A DNA stretch of 64,000 nt. Origin: Chelonoidis abingdonii (lineage: Eukaryota; Chordata; Testudines; Testudinidae). The stretch is from NCBI RefSeq assembly GCF_003597395.2, contig NC_133773.1, positions 70,724,088 through 70,788,087 of the forward strand. The letters run 5' to 3'. Under the pieces are notes generated by a model. The model was not told where the DNA came from. It ran no database searches and saw only the letters and a list, made by a program, of their open reading frames with translations. The translations under genes were made by a program, and so were the position numbers. Of the stretch, positions 24,557 to 36,099 are shown piece by piece (within the stretch, counting starts at the first letter, position 1; every line of letters begins with the position of its first letter).

Positions 24557-25064
24557 TGTTGTAAAAGAGTGGCTTACCCACTTGGCTGGAGAGCCTGGGG
24601 CTAAGCCAATCTTAATTACAGGATGAGCATCACCTGAGAGGAATGAGGTGATTCCAGTACAAAAGGAGCATGAAGCTGCACTGAACAGGGAATACTCAGG
24701 AAGCTGTGGCAGAGTCAGCAGAGAGTGAGGCAAGCTCTCCAGCAAGTGAGGCCTGGGAGAGTCCCCGACCAAGCAGGAGAGAGACTGCAAAGGCCCCAGG
24801 CAGAAAAGCCTGGGAAGAGAAGAGAAACCTTGGATTGTGTGGACCGCATGAATGGACTGTGTGTTTTGGGGTTCTGAGTTTTATTTACAGTTTATTTTAT
24901 ATTAATAAACCCAATCCCCCAGGAGGGGTATTTTTTGTCCAAGAAAAAGCCTGACATGAAGTTTATTTGAACAGTCCAAGATGGGAAACTATGGAAGGCT
25001 GCCTGTAGCGTGAGTCTAGGCCAGGACAGGGCATATGGGAGGCAGCTAGCCTGCTTACAACTAT
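24557..25064 (+). mobile_element. Solo LTR with TATA-like and polyadenylation signals
   Basis: The ends TGTTGTAA and TTACAAC are inverted. Internal features are in LTR order on the plus strand: GCCAATCTTAATTACAGG, a TACAAAAGGAGC TATA-like box near 24660, a purine-rich leader, and AATAAA at 24904-24909. The U3 part matches the partial LTR at 15894-16094. A target duplication is not clean (AAAG near both ends). The open frame 24706-24954 is a by-product of the leader. Confidence 0.55.
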
Positions 25065-25554
25065 AAAGAAAATAATCTCTGGCTATCACCACCAACATAT
25101 GTGATCAATCGCCTCACAAATGCTAAGTAGTTTTAGTCTAACAATTCTCCTCAACACCCTATGTCTGCGCAATCCACAGATTCAACTATGTGCCAATATC
25201 TCACAGATCTACCTCTTCACTCCAAATCAATATTCTTCTATTTAAATTAAAATCTTTTTGACATCTCCTCATGGCTGTCCAGCTATGAAGTTAAGTACAA
25301 CAGAGTCAAAACTAAGCTCTTAAAATTTTGCTCCCACACAAGCCAATCAAAAATATCCTCTTTTTCAGTGACTATAGACTAAACCATCATGGATAAGGAA
25401 ATTGGGCTTTTTTAACCAAACAGGAGGAGGAGGAGGGTCACCCATTTTGTTTGTACCCTATGGCAAAGCTTAATCTCTTGCCAAAGGTAAGCATACTGTA
25501 GATGTAGCATCATTACCTGACAACTTCTTCTGATGGACAGACAGCCTAGTGGTA

Positions 25555-26592
25555 AGAACAAATAATTGGGTCCCTCACCAAAGACTCTTAAGGAAACTAA
25601 GCAGCCATGGGATAAAATGAAAGGTCCTCTGACTGATCAGTAACTGAGTGAAAGATAGGAAACAAGGTAGGATAAAATGGTCAGTTTTCACAATGGAAAG
25701 AGGTGAATAGAGTGGTCCCCCAACAATCTGTAGTGGGACCTGTGCTGTTCAATATATTCATTAATTATATGGAAAAGGGGGTAAATAGTGAAGTAGCAAA
25801 GTTTTCAGATGATGCAAAATTATCTTGGATAATTAAGTCCAAAGCAGACTGTGAGAAGTTAGAGGGATTTCACAAAACTGGGTGACTGGGCAACAAAATG
25901 GCAGATTAAATTCAACATTGATAAGTGCAAAGTAATGCATATTGGAAAAAAATAATCCCAACCATACGTACACAATGATGGGGTCTAAATTAGCAATTAC
26001 CACGCAAGAAAGAGATCTTGGAGTTACTGTAGCTCAGTGTACATCAGCAGTCAAAAAAGGCTAACAGTATGTTCAGAAATATTAGGAATATTCTAATAGG
26101 AATAGAAACTAAGACAGAAAATATTATAATGCCACTGTATAAATCAGTGGTGCACCTGCATCTTGAATACTGTGTCCAGTTCAATCCATCTCAAGAAGGA
26201 TATTGTGAAACTGGACAAAGATATTACTGGATACAACAAAAGAACTGTATACATTCATGGAGGATAGGTCCACCAATGGCTATTAGCCAAGATGGTCAGA
26301 GATGCAATCCAACACTCAGTGTCACCCTAAACTTCCAACCAGAGCTTTGGAGCTGTGCTCCAGCTCCGCTTCAGCTCCAGGAAAAAACCTGCAGCTCCAC
26401 TGCTCCAGAGCTGCTCCACGCTCCACTCCAAAGTCCTGCTTCCAACTACCAGAAGCCAGGAATGGAAGACTGGTGATTGTTCCATAATTGCTCTGTTGTA
26501 TACACTCTCCTTGAAGCTCTGGTACAGGCCGCTGCCAGAGATAAGATACGGGGTCGGATGGACCATGATCACACCCAGTATGGCAGCTTTTA
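25555..26592 (+). mobile_element. CR1 LINE RT to 3' end, host of a 99-bp MITE
   Basis: Collinear with 45545-46789: GGTCCCTCACCAAAGACTCT, then VGPVLFNIFIN (frame 25703-25885) and a decayed DD motif region (FSDDAKLS), then the GGATAGGTCCACCAATGGCT tail, ending GATCACACCCAGTATGGCAG. It is broken by frameshifts and interrupted at 26340-26438. Confidence 0.8.
26340..26438. mobile_element. Very short (99-bp) hAT-type MITE
   Basis: The ends CAGAGCTTTGGAG and (reversed) CAGGACTTTGGAG form the inverted repeats. The element is flanked by a perfect 8-bp duplication, CTTCCAAC (26332-26339 and 26439-26446), the hallmark of hAT insertion. The interior is a self-complementary run of AGCTCC motifs. It interrupts the CR1 tail at 25555-26592. 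Confidence 0.85.
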
Positions 26593-26599
26593 TTACCTT

Positions 26600-29500
26600 A
26601 TGTCCAAAACCAACAAAACTTCTACATTCAAACCTTTACTGGCTCCTTCCTGGCACAGAAGAATTGTGAGGAAATCTACTACATCTGTATTAATAAAAAT
26701 GTTCTTATTAAAACTAATGTAAGGGATATTATGTTCTTAATTCTCTCATTTTTATTTCATGCTTCCCAAGTATACTAGCGAATACTCATTTACTATTCTC
26801 AGTTTTGTAGTATCAACCCAGTTTACAAACAACAATTTTTACTGTATCAGCTTCACATTTAATCATAAACTGATTCCAACCTGACTTGGAATGATCATTG
26901 TGAGGGTCTGTAAAACAGAACAAATACACCTTTCCACCCCTCTCATTCTGACAAAAAAAAGGTGTCTTCTCTTCAAGGGATGAAAATAAGAGAAAACAGA
27001 AACTTATTTTGACAAGCAAATATAACATGGAACTATTGTCAGAGAGTTTTCAGAATGTTTAAATTGGTACTGGTACTGGTACTTTTTTTTTAACTGAGAG
27101 TTAACGGTTTATTTCTATAATTTTATTTCTGTTTATTTCCTTTATATCGAAACATTTCTGAGATTAAGGTGGAGGGGAAATCAGAAAGGTTTACTCATAA
27201 GGCACAGAAATCTAAGGTTCAGGTTTAAAGACTCACTATCTAATCTACCTGGATTAATACTTGGTAGGGATTTCATATGTTTCTATAGTTCTTAATAATG
27301 ATTGCCAATGACAGGACTCAGAAATCTTTGAATTTGCACTTATAATAGCTGAGGGTTTTTATTTTTCACTGACAAACTGTTAGTAATTCATTGGGGCTTG
27401 ATCCTACAAGGTGCTGAACACTCTGACCCCAATGCAGCAAGGCACTTAAACTCATAAGTAGACTCATGCTTGGCTGAATCAGGGCCAGAGTCCTCAGCAG
27501 ATTATAGGAATGTAGATTATTTCTTATTATCTGTTTGTATTACAGCAGTACCTAGAGACCCAAAGTAAGATTGGGATCCCATTGTGCTGGACAATGTACA
27601 AACATACTGAGAAATGGTCTCTGCCTTTCAGAGTGTATAACCTGAGGCCCTGGCCTGTATTATTTGCATGGGCAGGCTGCATGGGCAGGTTGCTGCACCA
27701 ATGCAAAGCCCAAATAATTTAGCATAAAAGTATAAGATTATACTTAGGCTATTACGTAAGCAATTCACATACATTAGAATGACATTTCTGCACCAGAAGA
27801 TTACTGATATGGGGCTGACCATTACTAACATATGTGCTAGCAAAAATCTGTGTTCCCATTCAGTATTCCGGTAAAGTCAATGGGACTCTGCATGGGCTGA
27901 AGATGGTACCTTGACAGTACATCTGTTTCCAGGAACATTATTTGAACAGGATTACTTGATTTCTTCTGAATTCTGACACAGACATTGTAATTTAATTTAT
28001 AATTTTCTTTTCTAGAACAGCTGAGAATTACAACTGAGGAAATGCCTCTGGAGGTTTTTAAGAGAGAAAAAGAAAAAAGTAGCATGTTGCTACTAGATTA
28101 GCATATATTAATGAATTAATAATATTTACAAGGGGGCACTGCTGTGGGGAAGACAGTGATAATATTAAAACTGTGCAGCTGTGACGAATGGAACTAGAAT
28201 CATTCATAAGGGACAAGATGAGGGCTCAGGAGGAGAAGAAAGGAGTATAAAAATGCTAAAGCCAACTACAGACATGAATAAATAGCATTTAAAATTTGCT
28301 GATTTCTCTGAAGTTTCCAGCTCATTCTCCAGTTTCATTTGCTCATTCATTACATTTGAAATTCCTTATTTATAGTTGGTATGGTCTGCAAACTTGAACA
28401 AAATGATATGTTCTCAGTTAATTTATGTGCATCTATTTCAATTGGAAAGATTTTTGCTGATTATCTAATATATACACTTTATACTATTGGATACAATCTG
28501 TATAGGCCTTCTCCTTCTGTTCTTTCACTGGACAATACCAAAGAGACCCTCCAAGGACAGGACAGGGTGAACTGTAGAGCCAATACAGCATCTAAAGTAA
28601 TAATGTTAATTTGGCACATAGACTGATACACAATTTTTAACTAAAGCGTTCATATTAGAGATTTGTTAAAGTATTTTTTAAAATTTTAATTAGATTTATC
28701 ATTACTTTTGACATTTCAGAAAAAAAGTAAATACACATCATGTCCTCAGGCAGTATACTAAAACTGTAGACCCCACTGTACTCTCTGCAAGTGCCTAATT
28801 TAAAACAGATTTCTGATGCTTTCTTTATAGGAATGGCTGTTTTACTTCTTCCACTTCTATTAATCTTTGTTTCTTTTTATTGTTATATCTTTCCCAGCTT
28901 CATAGATCATCATATCCAAATGTTGGAAGTGTGGGGGAAGGTACAGCAACTGTTTATTCCACATTGTAAAGTTTATTTGAAATAATTTTCTAATGAACTG
29001 TACTATAAAATATTTTGCATTGAGATGACATAACTGAACAGAAGACTTCAAGCAATCAGGATGTGTGTAAAATGGCATATACAACAAAGTAGCTTGAACC
29101 ATCTGGAAAACTCCAGGAGAATTAAGATCTCCCTCTAGTGAATAAATGTAGCAATGCCAAGCTATGCATTACAACTATCACACAATTTCATCTATCTTTG
29201 TGGATAAGGGCTCCAACTTCCTCATGTGTAAGGATTTCAAAAGTAGGTTTAGCAGCCTGAATGAACCAGATTTCTTTAGAGTTGCTAAATGTCATGGTAT
29301 ATACTAGTGTAGCCATTCTTAGTGATGATCACACTCACTTCAGACTGCAAGGTCTCCAATTTGTTTACAACTCGTACTACTTTTTCCAGTCACCTTACCC
29401 TTGTTGCCCTTTAACCTAACTCCTTTATTCCCCATTGCACTCCAGTCTCACTTGATAGCTCAACTTTTTCAGCTGCCAATTTTGATTAATCATTTTCTTA

Positions 29501-31985
29501 CATGCGCACAAACATTGCAACTGCTTTTGCTGATATTGCAATAACCTTTTATATTAATATGCTATCTTATCAGAAACTAGGTCTTTTGTATATTTTTATT
29601 TCTGCCACCCAGCCTGGTCACCTATAGTTTCAATTAGCAACACTGGCCCTGATTCTGGCCTCAGACTGCTCTAAATCAGGAAATCACAGAGTGAGAACAT
29701 AATGGATGAGAAGTTGGCCCCTTACATCTACTTTCCACTGACTAGTGCAGGCTTTAAATGGTCTAGCAGTCTTGGCAATTCTAGTGCTAGCATTAATTGT
29801 CCTTCTTTCGGCAACCAAAACTTATCTTTCTAAAATCACTTTCAAAGGATCAAATCTCATAGCTTTAGTTCTAAACTCTCAGATATAATGTATATTCAAC
29901 CAAAGGTTGCCTTATGCTGTTTGCTCACTAAGCATTGCAAACATATTCCCCGTTTTCATTAAAAATTAAATAGTATTAACCACAGGTGTCTTAGCTAGTG
30001 AGATTAACGTTAGCCTACGTTGTAGGCAGGTTATGATGTTTTCAGATGATATCTGTAGAAAAGTTGTCAGGGGAGCACTTGGCAAGCTGCTAGCCACCAC
30101 TTTGATCTTTGTGAATTTCTAAGAGAATGATATATGTTAGCACTGAGACTATCTTCTGGCACTGGTTAACAGCTATATTTTTGTGAAAAATACACTTTGT
30201 ACAAATGATCTAGCTAGCTCTCACCCTATCTCTAATCTTCTTCATAATCTTTATCTAAAATGGAAGGAAAATAGACACATATTATCAGTTCCTTTTTCCA
30301 TTTTTAGCCATAGCCTCCTCGAAAAAAATGCAGCACAACTTTCAACCCAGAACATTCTCTCTCCTGATTTCCTGAATGCAGGCTGGTGACATCTGAAAAT
30401 GGGTAAGCAAAACTAACACAAAGGTATGCTCAGAGCCAATTTACAGCACCAGGTAAAGGTTATATTGTAGCTGACTCAAAACTGGGTAGTCAAAGCATAC
30501 CCAGAAGAGCTTCCACTAGATTTTATTGAATTCTATGGATCTTTACACTACACTGGTTTTTACAGATCAAACAAGCCTCAAAAATGCATTATTTTTTGGA
30601 TGTTACAGAGGACTTGCTGTCTCTCTTCTAATTCAGTTTAGATTTCCTGCTTTCCCCCCGCCCTCCACCTCAAATCTGACACAGAGTAAATCATCTCATG
30701 AGTCATTATTTTATCTGAACATGGTGAGATAAATCACAACAGTTCTGAAGGCTCTGTATTGCTTCTGTTTTTCCTTATTCTTTATGTGCTATCACATGGC
30801 ACTACTATATTGTTACTGGAATGTGACCATTCCAATCATCTGTTATAGTGATCAGCTCACCATATGGATCAAAATTAGTTTTGAAAAGTCAGTTCCCATT
30901 TTAATTATACATTTGCCTTTGTTTATCTGATTTAGAGGCCATAGGTTATAAAGATGAGGTTAAATAACATTCTGATATACGCAGAAGCAGGACAGTTTCA
31001 TTTTTTTGTTCATTGTAAGTAAACAATGGTACAGCTTGGAGGAGTACTTATTGAAGCCAATTAGGATTTGATTTGCCTGGTATAACGCTAAGTATATTAA
31101 AAGTGCACAGACAGCCAAGACTAGTGTCAGGATAAAAATTATATTTTTAAAAAACAAAATTTCTCTCTGAATTATTACCACCAACTTAGACTACTACAAG
31201 TAAAAACAATTTTAAAAATATGATTTACTTCTCACCGTTTATACTGGCTGCTTACTTTTTGCACTTCACTGAGCTTGGACAATGAAAGTAGATTAATTTA
31301 TCTGTTTTGTTTGTTTATAGACAGTTTCTAATGCTCAAATACACACGTGACTGCTTTTGGGCACAAAATACTGTAGGGTAATGTTTAAATCGAAACAAAA
31401 TATGATTCTATTAAATGTATACAAAATCATGAAAAGACTTGCAAAAAACAAAAACAATACAGAAATCCCCACGGCTTGCTGAATATAAGCTACCTAACCA
31501 CATTGCTTTAAAATGCCTCAGAGCTCACACTTGCATGATAAAGGTTATATTTCATGCACGTCTAACTCCTATATTCTCATTTTTTTTCTGACTTTAACAA
31601 AACTCAGATTGGAAGTCACTCAGATATGGCAGTAACAAGGTAAATTAGATGGACATTAATATAAAGGAAATACAGAACAGAGGAAGATAAAAATTGCAGT
31701 ATCAGATTGTTGCAGTGGTATTTGTCCAGATAGTTCAGCATACTGTTCAGATAGTGGCCAACACCAGACACTTTACAGGAAAATGCACACAACCACCATT
31801 GTGGATAATCATGGAATAATCAACCAATAGGGAAAGTTTCTTCCTATCACGTCAGTTAGAAGTTGGCTGATGCCTGAAGAATGAGGCTTTGTGTAATTTC
31901 TATTTTATTACCTGCTTCATGTAATTGTGTGTTCTTGTTATCCATGCAAACATTCTTTGAGCCTCACTAAGCTTTAACCTCAATC
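26600..31985. other. Intronic sequence with only old repeats
   Basis: Contains a palindromic repeat (27385-27487) and an old GCACCTAGAG-type repeat (27530-27650). Other open frames (for example 28381-28626, 28791-28985, 30183-30732) are isolated, lack domains and show no exon boundaries. A TATA-like GAGTATAAAAATGC with GAATAAATAG downstream at 28240-28290 may be a decayed LTR piece, but termini were not found. Confidence 0.4.
27530..27650. repeat. Old interspersed repeat, GCACCTAGAGGCCC type
   Basis: Reads CAGTACCTAGAGACCC, then GGGATCCCATTGTGCTGGAC, AATGTACAAACATA and GGTCTCTGCCTTTCAGAG. Decayed relatives occur at 34995-35125, 37025-37135 and (opposite strand) 56765-56850. The family looks like the 3' part of an ancient LINE/SINE shared among amniotes; the exact name is uncertain. 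Confidence 0.6.
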
Positions 31986-31994
31986 ATATCTTGG

Positions 31995-33287
31995 TGGCAT
32001 ATCTTTCAAAAAAGGGAAGATAGACCAATCTGTCTAAATTTGACAGCTGGGAAGATACTACAAGAAGTTATTAAACCATCAGTTTGTAAGCACCCAGAGA
32101 ATAACTGGGTTATAAGTAATAGAGAACGTGGATTTGTTGAGAACAAATCATGTCACACCAATCTAATTTCCTTCTTTTAGATGGTTACTGGTCTATTGGA
32201 TAAATGGAAACTGTTGTGCTATATCTTGATTTTAGTCAGGCTTTTGATACTATCCCACATGTCATTCTTATAAGCAAACCTGGGAAATGTGGGCTAGATG
32301 AAATTGCTATAAAATGGAAAGAAGTATCTAGTGAGGTCTTGCAGGGGCCTGTCCAGGGTCCAGTATTATTCATATACTATTTTAATGAGTGACTTGGATA
32401 ACAGTGATGAGAATGCCTATAAAATTTGCAGGGGACTCCACTGGGAGGGGTTGCAAGCACTCTGGAGAACAGGATTAGAATTCAAAATGTCATTCCCAAA
32501 TTAGAAAAGTGGTCTGAAATACACAAGATGAAATTCAATAAAGAGAAGTGTAATGTACTTCACTTAGGAAGGAAAAATCAAATGCACAGCTGCAAAATGG
32601 GGAATAACTGGCTAGGCATTGGTACTGCTGATAAGGGTCCGGAGATTATAATGGATCACAAATTCAATATGAGTCAACAATGTGACACAATTGCAAAGAA
32701 GGCTAAAATTCTAGTGTGTGTTAATAGGATTACTGTATGTAAGACACGGAGGTAGTTCTTCCACTCTATTTGGCAGTTCTTGGTGCCACACTTTAAGACA
32801 GATCTGGACAAACCGGAGACAGTCCAGAGGAGAACCAAAAAACAAACAAACAAAAAGTTTAGAAAACTTGACCTATTATGAAAAGTTAAAAGAAATAGAC
32901 ATGTTTAGTTTTGAGAAAAGAAGCCTGATGGGGGCTGGGGGGAAAGATCTGACAACAAATATGTTAAGGGCTATAAGGAAGAGGACTATGATCAATTGTT
33001 CTCCATGTCCACTGAAGGTAGGACAAGAATCAATGGATTTAGTCTGCAGCAAAGGAGATTTAAGTTAGATATTAGGAAAAAAACCTAACTATCAGGGTAA
33101 AGTTAAGTTAAGTTCTGGAACAGGCTTCCAAGGGAAGTTGTGGTATCCCCATCATTGGGGGGTTATGAAAACAAGTTAGACAAACACCTCTCAGAGATGG
33201 TCTGGGTATACTTGGTCCTACTGCAGCTCAGGTATGGACTAGATGATCTCTCAAGGTCATCTCCAGCCCTACAGTTCTATGATTCTA
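31995..33287 (+). mobile_element. CR1 LINE RT to 3' end
   Basis: Starts at the AAAAAAGGGAAGATAGACC (IFKKG) block. It contains the RT motif YLDFSQAFDTIPH (frame 32204-32392) and the region encoding LEKWSEIHKMKFNKEKCNVLHLGR (32426-32755), and ends CTATGATTCTATA. Frameshifted but readable in pieces. A poly-A/CAAA insertion lies at 32836-32855. Confidence 0.85.
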
Positions 33288-33641
33288 TATTTGTTGTCAA
33301 AAGGGGTGATCAGAAATGAAGTATTAATTAATTATTATTATTTACTACTACAAATTAGGGTATAACACTGATTGATATAATGCCAGCATAACATTTACAG
33401 TATTATACCATTCTTTACTCATCCTAACATTTAATTTGCTTTTATGACTACCGCTGCTACATATTGAGCAGAAGTTGCATTAACTGTTCCACCACCACTT
33501 AGGTTTTCATTCTAAACAGTTACAATGAGTTTAGAATACAACCATTATTCCTTCTAAAGTGTGTTAACATGCATGGTGAAAAGAACGGTAATTGGAGAGG
33601 CATGGGTCAAAAACAACAAGGTGTAAATAAAGTCACCGGAG

Positions 33642-34271
33642 TGTGTTAGTTAAGGTCAAAGGTTCTCATGATGTCATGGCATTCGAAAAGCACTCAATCT
33701 CCACTCTGCTGCTATTGGTTTGAGCTGAAAGATAAAGAGTTCATGGGGCTGGGGGGTTAAACATGACATGAAATAACCACTGGACTTAGTCAGTGTTCCT
33801 TGGTAGCAATAGGTGGAGCCAATAGGGAGACACAAAGGGGCCCTTATTTACTACTTTGCTGCTTTAGGGGTGAGCTCTGAGGGCTGGGGCTTTAATGTTG
33901 ACCTTAAGTTTCTCTGGCGGGGCTTCAAAAGGGGTAACAGGGAGGTCACTGGATCCTGTGTCCTTGAGTGGCCTCCTGTGAATCCTGATAAAATCCCCAG
34001 ATGGGGACACTCCTGTTCCAGAATGAGTCCTAGTCAAGAGATTCCTGGCACTCTCAGTGATGCTGCCTTTTTTGTTTTCTTCTCCAATTTTAATAATTTC
34101 TCTCTGTACTACTTTCCCTTCCTGTCTGCCTCTTTCTCAGACTCACAAAGATTTATATTTAAGATTATTGTGAAAGCACTTTCAGTGTGAATTAAACATG
34201 TGTGTTTGGTAATACTGCATTTAAGCTTCAAATTCACTCTTTGTAACTATTTGAGTAAAACCTTAGTAACA
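33642..34271 (+). mobile_element. Solo LTR, 630 bp
   Basis: Begins TGTGTTAGTTAAGG and ends CCTTAGTAACA, so it has TG...CA ends with an imperfect inverted repeat. It is flanked by a perfect 4-bp duplication GGAG (33638-33641 and 34272-34275). The orientation (plus) is tentative. A 4-bp duplication would fit Ty3/gypsy or gamma/beta-retroviral integration. The 125-codon frame 33813-34190 inside has no domain. Confidence 0.55.
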
Positions 34272-34279
34272 GGAGAGTT

Positions 34280-35779
34280 CTTTGAAACAATATAAACAGT
34301 GTGAGGGCAAAGTCAAGATTCATTCTTCAGGTGGAGCAAATACTTGCAGAAATCTCTCTATTAACTCAACCAGCTCTGCTGCTAAAAAATCCACAACACT
34401 GTATTACAACACAACTAAGCACCGTACATACCTACCCTTCTGACAAAGAAATAAATAAATTTAAAAAAGTTTCTTAAAGAAATGCTTATTTGGAAGATTT
34501 TTATCATCATCTCTATATAGGTTGCAAATTACAATATTTAATTAGAAAACAGAACATCCAAATGATACTGCCATTTTGACTGATTGCCATGCATGCATCC
34601 ATGCTTGAAACATAAATTTAGGATGCAGAATAGCAGTAATAGCATTAAGGCTTGCTCATCAAAATAAACTCCCTAATATAACTCTGAATATCTTGATACC
34701 ATGGGTGCCATGAATGGGCTTGGGGAGAGAGAGGAAAGATCAAGCCCCTCCTTTTTTTTTTTTTTTAATGGCTAGGAGGGACAGGAGTGTAGTCCTGAAA
34801 TCTTTATTCTTTTCTATCATGGGGACATACAATGGGAAAGACTGGGAACTGCTGGCAAGATTATCTTTGCTTCCATCTTTTAGTTATTGTCTTACACTCT
34901 GTTCTTTTGAAAATAAAGCAATAGTTAGAGCCATAAAACTGATTTCTCCTGAACACAAATATGTTCTGAACACATTTTTTGTAAATAATAATAGCAAGCA
35001 GTTTCTTATATATTATTATTTATATCACATTAGCACCAAAAGACCCAATTAGGCTAGGACTGTACAAACATACAAAAATATGGTCCCTGCAGCAAAGATC
35101 TTACAGCCTATGAGACTAAACCAAAGTTCACTGAAATCAATCAGAGGCTTTCCATTGACTTCAGCGAACTTTAGATCAGGCCTTAAATTCTTGCCATAAC
35201 AGTACGGTTTGACGGACATTTGCTTTTCTACAAAATAATTAACTCAGAAGTGGCCCAATCCAGCAATCTTTATTTGGGTTATCCTTGCTCAAGCTGTAGG
35301 TCTCTCAAAATCAGTGGGGACTACGCTTATGAAAGATGTCTCAAACGAGTGCAATGTAGGATTATCTCTCAAAATAACTTGCTTTTCTGTGACACTAATG
35401 AATTTATTTATTTTACTCTGACTCAGTAAAATAAATAATTTACAGTAACAAATGAGATGCATGTTCCTCTAACTTTTTCATTGTTAAAAAAGTTATGTTA
35501 AGTTACATTAACTTTTAGTACCTGTATATATGTCTATTCTGGTGTTCAGGTTACACTAGTAACTTCTCAACAGCTGTTTTACACAGGAAGGACCTGATCC
35601 TAGTGCCCATTGTAGTCAATGGAAATGGAATGATTAGTGGATCCACCCTACATGTCTAAGGCTATTGCTACAGTAGTTCCATGAGAGAGAGATTGATTTA
35701 TGGTTTCCATACAGCACACTTCAAAATTCAAATAAAAAGAAACAGAATATTGCAGTACAAATAGGAATGAATAATAAAC
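34280..35779. other. Intronic sequence with old repeats
   Basis: Contains a T-run (34750-34766), an old GCACCAAAAGACCC-type repeat at 34995-35125, a short palindrome at 35118-35182 (AAAGTTCACTGAA.../TTCAGCGAACTTT) and another decayed palindromic piece at 35236-35330. No exon recognised. Confidence 0.4.
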
Positions 35780-35787
35780 ATGTAAAA

Positions 35788-36089
35788 CAGGGGTCAGCAA
35801 CCTCTCAGAAGTAATGTGCCGAGTCTTCATTTCGTGTGCCAGTAATACATTTTAATGTTTTTTAGAAGGTCTCTTTCTATAAGTCTAAGTCTATAAGTCT
35901 ATAATATATAACTAAACTATTGTACGTAAAGTAAACAAGGCTTTTAAAATGTTTAAGAAGCTTCATTTAAAATTAAATTAAAATGCAGAGGCCCCTGGAC
36001 TGGTGGCCAGGACCCAGGCGGTGTGAGTTCCACTGAAAATCAGCTCGCGTGCCACCTTCGGCACACATGCCATAGGTTGCCTACCCCTG
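35788..36089. mobile_element. hAT-type MITE, 302 bp
   Basis: Ends CAGGGGTCAGCAACCT and (reversed) CAGGGGTAGGCAACCT, with a perfect 8-bp target duplication ATGTAAAA (35780-35787 and 36090-36097). The interior has short tandem units TATAAGTCTAAGTC near 35877-35905 and a CpG-containing right half (CACCTTCGGCACAC). It has no transposase. Confidence 0.9.
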
Positions 36090-36099
36090 ATGTAAAATC

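Noticed and set aside
24706..24954. Acidic Ser/Glu-rich frame
   Set aside because: It is the purine-rich leader of the LTR at 24557-25064.
28791..28985. Short plus-strand frame with a strongly hydrophobic segment
   Set aside because: A 64-codon frame in AT-rich DNA gives hydrophobic residues by composition; nothing supports an exon.
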